This document shows, one piece after another, positions 6,111 to 10,198 of a DNA stretch of 10,198 nt (positions are counted from its first letter, which is position 1; each line of letters begins with the position of its first letter). The translations under genes and the position numbers were made by a program. The DNA is from DP-36 sp036004365 (GTDB lineage: Bacteria > Desulfobacterota > Binatia > UBA9968), in NCBI GenBank assembly GCA_036004365.1, contig DASYRN010000162.1, forward strand, positions 1 to 10,198, written 5' to 3'. Below the pieces are notes generated by a model, which was not told the DNA's origin, made no database searches, and was given only the letters and a program-made list of their open reading frames with translations.

Positions 6111-6914
6111 ATGCGGCTCTTGATGTGTCCACCTCAGTATTACGGCATCGAGTACGAGATCAATCCTTGGATGCGCCGCAGCCGCCAGAGCAATACCCAA
6201 GTTGCCCAGGAACAGTGGAGAGGACTATACCAACTTATTCAGAGCCGGCTTGATGTGGACATCGCCTTAGTGGAACCCAGACCGGGCCTGCCCGACATGG
6301 TCTTTACCGCTAACGCAGGTTTCGTGTGGAATAATAAGTTTATTGCAAGCAATCTCCGGTATGAAGTCAGGCGCGACGAAGTCCCCACTTTTGAGAACTG
6401 GTTTAAAGTCCGGAACTATGAGATTTTCCACGTTCCCGGAGAGAACTTCTTCGAAGGCGAAGGAGACTTACTCCTTTGCGGCGATGTTTTCTTCGCCGGA
6501 TACCACATCCGCTCGGATATCATTTCCCACCAGAAGGTAGCCGAGATTATCGAGGGCGAGGTACTCTCACTAGAGCTCACCAATGATTGGTTTTACCACT
6601 TGGATACGTGCTTTTGCCCCCTCGATGGAAAGCAAGCCATCTTCTATCCTCCGGCATTTGACGCTTACGCGCTGAAGGTCATGGAGAACAATGTCGAGCG
6701 CCTCATTGCCGTCACAGATGATGAGGCGCGCCATTTTGCTTGCAACGCGATCGTCGAGGAGAAGAATATTGTTATTAACGACGGCTGCCCTAAGATCCGG
6801 GAGAAGTTGGAATCTTTGGGATTTTTGGTCTTTGAAACCCCGCTGGGTGAGTTCATCAAGGCCGGTGGAAGCGCCAAGTGTCTGGTCCTAAGAGTTCCTC
6901 ACGCCGAGCGATGA
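6111..6914 (+). CDS. argZ: Arginine dihydrolase, ArgZ/AgrE N-terminal-domain type (amidinotransferase fold)
   Basis: Predicted to hydrolyse arginine to ornithine, CO2 and two ammonia in the cytoplasm. 267 residues from the ATG at 6111; a TTG at 6105 would add two residues. This is a single five-bladed-propeller guanidine-modifying domain, the size of the N-terminal part of cyanobacterial ArgZ/AgrE. Key positions line up in order and spacing with the catalytic residues I recall for Synechocystis ArgZ (Asn22, Asn71, His168, Cys264): INPWM with Asn18, MVFTAN with Asn68, FYHLDTCFCPL with His163, and GGSAKC with nucleophile Cys257. EGEGD (115-119) is also present. The Asn18-type residue is associated with dihydrolase rather than deiminase activity. 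No Shine-Dalgarno is evident, because the upstream repeat occupies that position; translation may depend on an upstream transcript. Dimethylargininase is the main alternative, but the INPWM segment and the nearby ornithine cyclodeaminase favour arginine dihydrolase. Confidence 0.85.
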   Translation: MRLLMCPPQYYGIEYEINPWMRRSRQSNTQVAQEQWRGLYQLIQSRLDVDIALVEPRPGLPDMVFTANAGFVWNNKFIASNLRYEVRRDEVPTFENWFKVRNYEIFHVPGENFFEGEGDLLLCGDVFFAGYHIRSDIISHQKVAEIIEGEVLSLELTNDWFYHLDTCFCPLDGKQAIFYPPAFDAYALKVMENNVERLIAVTDDEARHFACNAIVEEKNIVINDGCPKIREKLESLGFLVFETPLGEFIKAGGSAKCLVLRVPHAER

Positions 6915-6943
6915 AGCATAAGTTTAAGCGCTATCGAGAGACG

Positions 6944-6986
6944 ATAGAGGATAGGGGATCGAAGATAGCAATCCTCCATCCTCTAT
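6944..6986. repeat. Strong hairpin 3' of the arginine dihydrolase
   Basis: Arms 6944-6959 and 6971-6986 pair over 16 positions with one mismatch and one G-T pair, around an 11-base loop. They include an exact ATAGAGGAT/ATCCTCTAT match. The sequence is made of GATAGAGGATC-like units, a third type of iterated intergenic repeat in this window. No T-run follows on either strand, so it is not a standard intrinsic terminator; it may protect the mRNA 3' end or be repeat-derived. The rest of the 6915-7071 gap holds the promoter candidate and the ribosome site listed separately. Confidence 0.7.
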
Positions 6987-7013
6987 TATCGATTCTCAGT
7001 GTATCCCTTTGCC

Positions 7014-7043
7014 TTGACACAATCTTCTTTTTGTGAATTAAGA
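7014..7043 (+). promoter_or_regulatory. Probable sigma-70 promoter of the TTT transporter genes
   Basis: A perfect -35 box TTGACA at 7014-7019 is followed at 17-18 bases by an AT-rich but poor -10 (ATTAAG at 7037-7042 or TTAAGA at 7038-7043). It would give a leader of about 20 bases before the binding-protein start, suggesting the transporter is transcribed separately from the arginine genes. Confidence 0.45.
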
Positions 7044-7061
7044 GACGCATTAATCTGCTTT

Positions 7062-7066
7062 GGAGG
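7062..7066 (+). promoter_or_regulatory. Shine-Dalgarno of the binding-protein gene
   Basis: GGAGG, five bases before the ATG at 7072. It selects this start over the in-frame TTG at 7060, which overlaps the ribosome site itself. Confidence 0.8.
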
Positions 7067-7071
7067 GCAAA

Positions 7072-8157
7072 ATGGGAATGGGCGATCTGCTCAGCGCACC
7101 CCTAAAGGGCTCCAGTTTTAAGGGGTTTCACTACTTAATGCTTCTGACCTTTTTAATTCTTCAGCTTTTTAACTCTTTAACGGGGGCATCGCTTTATGCT
7201 CAGGAGCCATTTTACAAAGGTAAGACGCTCCGAATCGTGGTGGGCTTTTCAGCCGGAGGCGGATTCGATACCTATGCCCGTGCCATATCCCGCCATATGC
7301 ACAAACATATCCCGGGTAACCCTAGCGTCGTTGTGGAGAACATGACCGGCGCAGGAAGCCTTATTGCGGCCAACCACGTCTATAAGGTAGCCAAACCCGA
7401 TGGCTTGACTATGGGCCATTTCATCGGCGGCCTATTTGTGCAACAGCTCCTGGGACGCCCCGGCATAGAATTTGACGCCCATAAGTTCGAGTACGTAGGC
7501 ACTCCGGTCGATGACAAACCGGTTTGTGCCCTCACAAAGGCGAGTGGGGTCACGAGCGTTGAGAAGTGGCTGGCCTCCAAAACACCGGTTAAACTGGGTG
7601 GTACCGCGCCCGGGTCGAACACTGACGATGTCCCCAAGATCCTCAGAGCCGCTCTTGGCCTTCCTATTCAGCTTGTCACGGGCTACAAAGGCACCTCAGA
7701 TATTCGGTTGGCGGCTGAAAGCGGAGAGCTTGCTGGCGGCTGTTGGGGCTGGGATTCGATTAAGGCAACGTGGCGCAAGGGAATTGAATCGGGAGATGCG
7801 GCGGTTGTGCTGCAGACGCTACCCAAACGACATCCGGATCTGCCAAAAGTTCCCCTGGCTATTGACCTCGCCAAGAGCGATGAGGCGCGCCAGCTCATCC
7901 AGGCGGGTATCCATGACGTAAGCGCCGTTATCCGGCCTTATGTCCTGCCACCTGGAACTCCCAAAGAGAGGGTTGAGATCATCCGCAGAGCATTTCTAGA
8001 TACTATGAAGGATCGTGAGTTCTTAGCAGACGCCGATAAATCCAAACTGGACATAGAACCCTTGACCGGCGACGAGCTGGAGAAAACTGTCACAGGGTTT
8101 TTCAAACTCCATTCTTCCGTAGTTGCCAAATTAAAGGCGGCCCTCGAGGCAAAATAG
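7072..8157 (+). CDS. TctC/Bug-family substrate-binding protein of a tripartite tricarboxylate transporter
   Basis: Periplasmic solute-binding protein delivering an organic acid or similar solute to the TctA/TctB membrane subunits encoded downstream. 361 residues. The N-terminus has a Lys at 12 and 17, a hydrophobic stretch (about 21-33) and an AxA-like end LYA followed by QEPFY, so signal peptidase probably cuts after Ala43. The mature start FYKGKTLRIVVGFSAGGGFD is the standard Bug opening. VVVENMTGAGSLIAAN and KPDGLTMGH are the next conserved blocks, and the protein is full length. Ligands of this family range from citrate and other dicarboxylates to glutamate, nicotinate and aromatic acids, and cannot be read from the sequence. 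It precedes tctA by 34 bp, clearly one operon. Confidence 0.92.
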   Translation: MGMGDLLSAPLKGSSFKGFHYLMLLTFLILQLFNSLTGASLYAQEPFYKGKTLRIVVGFSAGGGFDTYARAISRHMHKHIPGNPSVVVENMTGAGSLIAANHVYKVAKPDGLTMGHFIGGLFVQQLLGRPGIEFDAHKFEYVGTPVDDKPVCALTKASGVTSVEKWLASKTPVKLGGTAPGSNTDDVPKILRAALGLPIQLVTGYKGTSDIRLAAESGELAGGCWGWDSIKATWRKGIESGDAAVVLQTLPKRHPDLPKVPLAIDLAKSDEARQLIQAGIHDVSAVIRPYVLPPGTPKERVEIIRRAFLDTMKDREFLADADKSKLDIEPLTGDELEKTVTGFFKLHSSVVAKLKAALEAK

Positions 8158-8180
8158 GAAGCGGAGCGTAAGGTGAAGGT

Positions 8181-8186
8181 GGGGAG
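8181..8186 (+). promoter_or_regulatory. Shine-Dalgarno of the TctA-TctB gene, next to a short GCGTAAGG repeat fragment
   Basis: GGGGAG lies five bases before the ATG at 8192. The preceding bases (8165-8180) read AGCGTAAGGTGAAGGT, resembling the GCGTAAGG units around the S23 gene, so a small fragment of that repeat may have been taken into this leader. Confidence 0.65.
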
Positions 8187-8191
8187 AGTCC

Positions 8192-10198
8192 ATGCTTGAA
8201 ATGCTCAATGCCTTTGTTTCTGGCTTCTACCAGGTATTCGCCCCTACTACATTTTTACTCATGTGCATCGGAATCGCTGTTGGTTTTATCGTCGGGATTC
8301 TACCTGGCTTGGGCGGACCCACGGCGATGGCTCTCATGCTTCCTTTTATCTTCAAAATGAACGCAGTCGAAGCTTTTGCCTTTCTTCTCGGCATGACGGC
8401 CGTGACGGCGACTACGGGGGATATCACGTCGGTTCTTTTCGGCGTGCCCGGAGAGCCGACCACAGCCTCGACCATTGTGGATGGCCACGCGATGGCAAAA
8501 AAAGGCGAGGCTGGCAGAGCGTTGGGAGCCGTACTGATGAGTTCTCTGGTGGGCGCGATCTTCGGCGCTTTTTGCCTCGCTCTTGTCATTCCTGTTGTTC
8601 GACCTCTCGTGCTGACCTTTGGATCGCCGGAATTTTTCATGCTTGCCCTTCTCGGCGTCACCTTTGTTGCCGCTCTCAGTGGAGAGGCTGTCCTCAAAGG
8701 GATCATCTCGGGTGGCCTCGGTTTGATGCTCGCGACCATAGGGCTCGATCCGATATCCGGGATACAGCGTTTCACATTCGGCCAGCTTTTTCTTTGGGAC
8801 GGGGTAGGCCTGGTGCCGGTCACGATAGGTTTCTATGCCATTCCTGAAACCATTGAGCTAGCTGTTCTGGGAAAAAGCATTGCTCAGGAAAAGGTCGGAC
8901 AAATCGGGGGCGTGATGCAAGGGGTTCGAGATACGTTTCGCCATTGGTGGCTGGTCTTGCGCTGCAGCGCCATCGGCACTTTTACCGCCATCATTCCCGG
9001 CATGGGCGCCGCGACGACTCAGTGGCTTGCCTACGCTCACGCGGTCCAAAGCTCGCCGAACAAGGAGCGTTTCGGAAGAGGAGCTGTAGAAGGCGTCTTA
9101 GGGCCAGGCGCTGCCAACAACTCCACTCTAGGCGGCAGCATGATTACGACCATCGCCTTTGGAGTGCCGGCGAGCGTCATCATGGCGATTCTGTTGGGAG
9201 CTTTTATCATCCAAGGCATCGTGCCCGGACCCGACATGCTGACTCCTCCGCCGAAAGGCAAGCTCGATCTTACCTTATCTTTCGTATGGGTTATCGTCAT
9301 TTCCAACATCATTACGGTGGCAGCCTGTTTTCTCTTTCTGAGTCCTTTGGCCAAAATCACTCAGATCCGGGGAAGCCTCATCATCCCGTTCATTCTCATC
9401 CTCATCTACCTTGGCGCTTTTGCAGAAAAGAATGCCTTCGAAGATATGATGGTCGTGCTCTTTTTCGGTGCATTGGGATGGATATTGGAAAAATTTCAGT
9501 GGCCACGGCCTCCGGTGCTTCTCGGCTTGGTTCTTGGGCCTTTGGCTGAAAACAGGTTGTTCCTTTCTACCGACAACTACGGGCTCGCGTGGAGCTGGCG
9601 TCCTGGAGTTTTAGTCATCTTTGTCATCACTCTATTCGGTATCTTCTACCCAATTATTAAAGAGCGGCGTGGGAAAAAGGAATCTGTCGCCATTCCGTCT
9701 ATGCCAGCTGCGGCCACCGAGGTGAAAACCGATCCAACTCGCGCCAGATGGGCATCGGCGTTTAGCTTTCTGGTCGTTGCGGTCTTGGTTATCGCCCTAT
9801 GGCAGAGCAGGAATTTCGGTTTTCGAGCCGGCCTCTTTCCTTGGACGATTGGCTTTCCAGTTCTGATCTTCGCCACCATCCAGTTCGTCATGGATCTCAC
9901 TGGGAAAACACGGTTCAAGTCTGGAGGAATTGGCGCAGCTTCGGAGCTTCCGAGTGATGTGGCTTATAAGCGAACGCTCAGCAGCGCCGCTTGGACTGTT
10001 GGCTACTTCGTGGCCATATGGCTTCTGGGTTTCTCCCTCGCCATCCCCGTGACCACCATTCTTTATCTCAAGATTGCCGGTAAGGAGAAGTGGCCCATCG
10101 CGATAACGTTGACCGCTATCGCCTGGGCCTTTCTCTATGGTTTATTTGATTATACCTTGCACGTACCTTTTCCCGAGGGGAAGCTATTTGAATGGCTG
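8192..10198 (+). CDS. Fused TctA-TctB membrane component of a TTT transporter, open at the window end
   Basis: Uninterrupted frame of 669 codons to the last base. Residues 1 to about 500 are the large TctA subunit, with about a dozen membrane segments. Its two PGxG motifs are seen: GILPGLGGPTA (35-45) and IIPGMGAA (267-274). The hallmark EGVLGPGAANNSTLGG (300-315) and the following LLGAFIIQGIVPGP are also present. After a short charged linker (about 495-517, rich in Lys, Glu and Arg), residues about 518-669 form a second domain with four hydrophobic stretches, matching the small TctB subunit: WQSRNFGFRAGLFPW after the first helix and a C-terminal DYTLHVPFPEGKLFEWL. TctB normally has its own gene and often precedes tctA. 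The last visible residues match where TctB proteins end, so the stop is probably only a few codons away. The fusion keeps a 1:1 stoichiometry. It couples with the upstream Bug protein for proton- or sodium-driven uptake. Confidence 0.9.
   Translation, partial: MLEMLNAFVSGFYQVFAPTTFLLMCIGIAVGFIVGILPGLGGPTAMALMLPFIFKMNAVEAFAFLLGMTAVTATTGDITSVLFGVPGEPTTASTIVDGHAMAKKGEAGRALGAVLMSSLVGAIFGAFCLALVIPVVRPLVLTFGSPEFFMLALLGVTFVAALSGEAVLKGIISGGLGLMLATIGLDPISGIQRFTFGQLFLWDGVGLVPVTIGFYAIPETIELAVLGKSIAQEKVGQIGGVMQGVRDTFRHWWLVLRCSAIGTFTAIIPGMGAATTQWLAYAHAVQSSPNKERFGRGAVEGVLGPGAANNSTLGGSMITTIAFGVPASVIMAILLGAFIIQGIVPGPDMLTPPPKGKLDLTLSFVWVIVISNIITVAACFLFLSPLAKITQIRGSLIIPFILILIYLGAFAEKNAFEDMMVVLFFGALGWILEKFQWPRPPVLLGLVLGPLAENRLFLSTDNYGLAWSWRPGVLVIFVITLFGIFYPIIKERRGKKESVAIPSMPAAATEVKTDPTRARWASAFSFLVVAVLVIALWQSRNFGFRAGLFPWTIGFPVLIFATIQFVMDLTGKTRFKSGGIGAASELPSDVAYKRTLSSAAWTVGYFVAIWLLGFSLAIPVTTILYLKIAGKEKWPIAITLTAIAWAFLYGLFDYTLHVPFPEGKLFEWL

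Noticed and set aside
6915..7071. tRNA or small RNA gene in the gap before the transporter
   Set aside because: The hairpin is a single simple stem made of iterated units; no cloverleaf, no conserved T-arm sequence and no CCA end are seen.
8227..9549. Open frames on both strands inside the transporter region (for example 8227-8823 minus, 8263-8847 plus and 8944-9549 plus)
   Set aside because: The continuous frame from 8192 to the window end carries the TctA and TctB motifs; the other frames have low-complexity, Arg/Ser/Pro-rich compositions typical of shadow frames.

Overview
This window looks like a piece of an uncultured bacterial chromosome. The genes are dense, and by hand counts of sampled stretches the GC content is in the mid-50s percent. 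The mix of genes and repeats suggests a soil, sediment or groundwater lineage: a class I lysyl-tRNA synthetase, an IVS/S23-type four-helix-bundle gene, a tripartite tricarboxylate transporter (TTT) with a Bug-type binding protein, and several iterated intergenic repeats with about 7-10 nt units. Deltaproteobacteria-like or NC10-like phyla are candidates, but that is inference; no marker here fixes the taxon.

Layout. (1) Bases 1-1338 (+) are the C-terminal 445 codons of a class I lysyl-tRNA synthetase cut by the window edge. (2) Convergent with it, 28 bp away, is a minus-strand pair read from 4192 down to 1367: an NAD(P)-dependent aldehyde dehydrogenase, then a class III omega-aminotransferase, with a GATTTT/AAAATC repeat element between them. 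(3) A roughly 200 bp divergent promoter region (4193-4395) separates this pair from a plus-strand set: a LOR/SDH-type ornithine cyclodeaminase (4396-5610), a four-helix-bundle S23/IVS gene (5703-6065) embedded in direct and inverted GCGTAAG repeats, and an ArgZ-type arginine dihydrolase (6111-6914). (4) After a strong hairpin and a probable promoter comes a TTT transporter: a TctC/Bug binding protein (7072-8157) and one continuous reading frame (8192 to the window end) that fuses the TctA and TctB membrane subunits.

How the genes fit together. The dihydrolase and the cyclodeaminase are the two activities that cyanobacteria carry in one polypeptide (AgrE/ArgZ). Here they are separate genes in reversed order with an unrelated gene between them. 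Together they predict arginine to ornithine (with CO2 and two NH3), then ornithine to proline. The divergent aminotransferase and aldehyde dehydrogenase could take ornithine instead to glutamate semialdehyde and glutamate. The neighbourhood therefore reads as an arginine/ornithine catabolic locus with two exits. The transporter may only be a neighbour.

The most notable items are the split and reordered arginine-to-proline module, the repeat-flanked S23 cassette inserted between its two genes (with a 54-bp tandem duplication of the S23 leader and start), and the TctA-TctB fusion.
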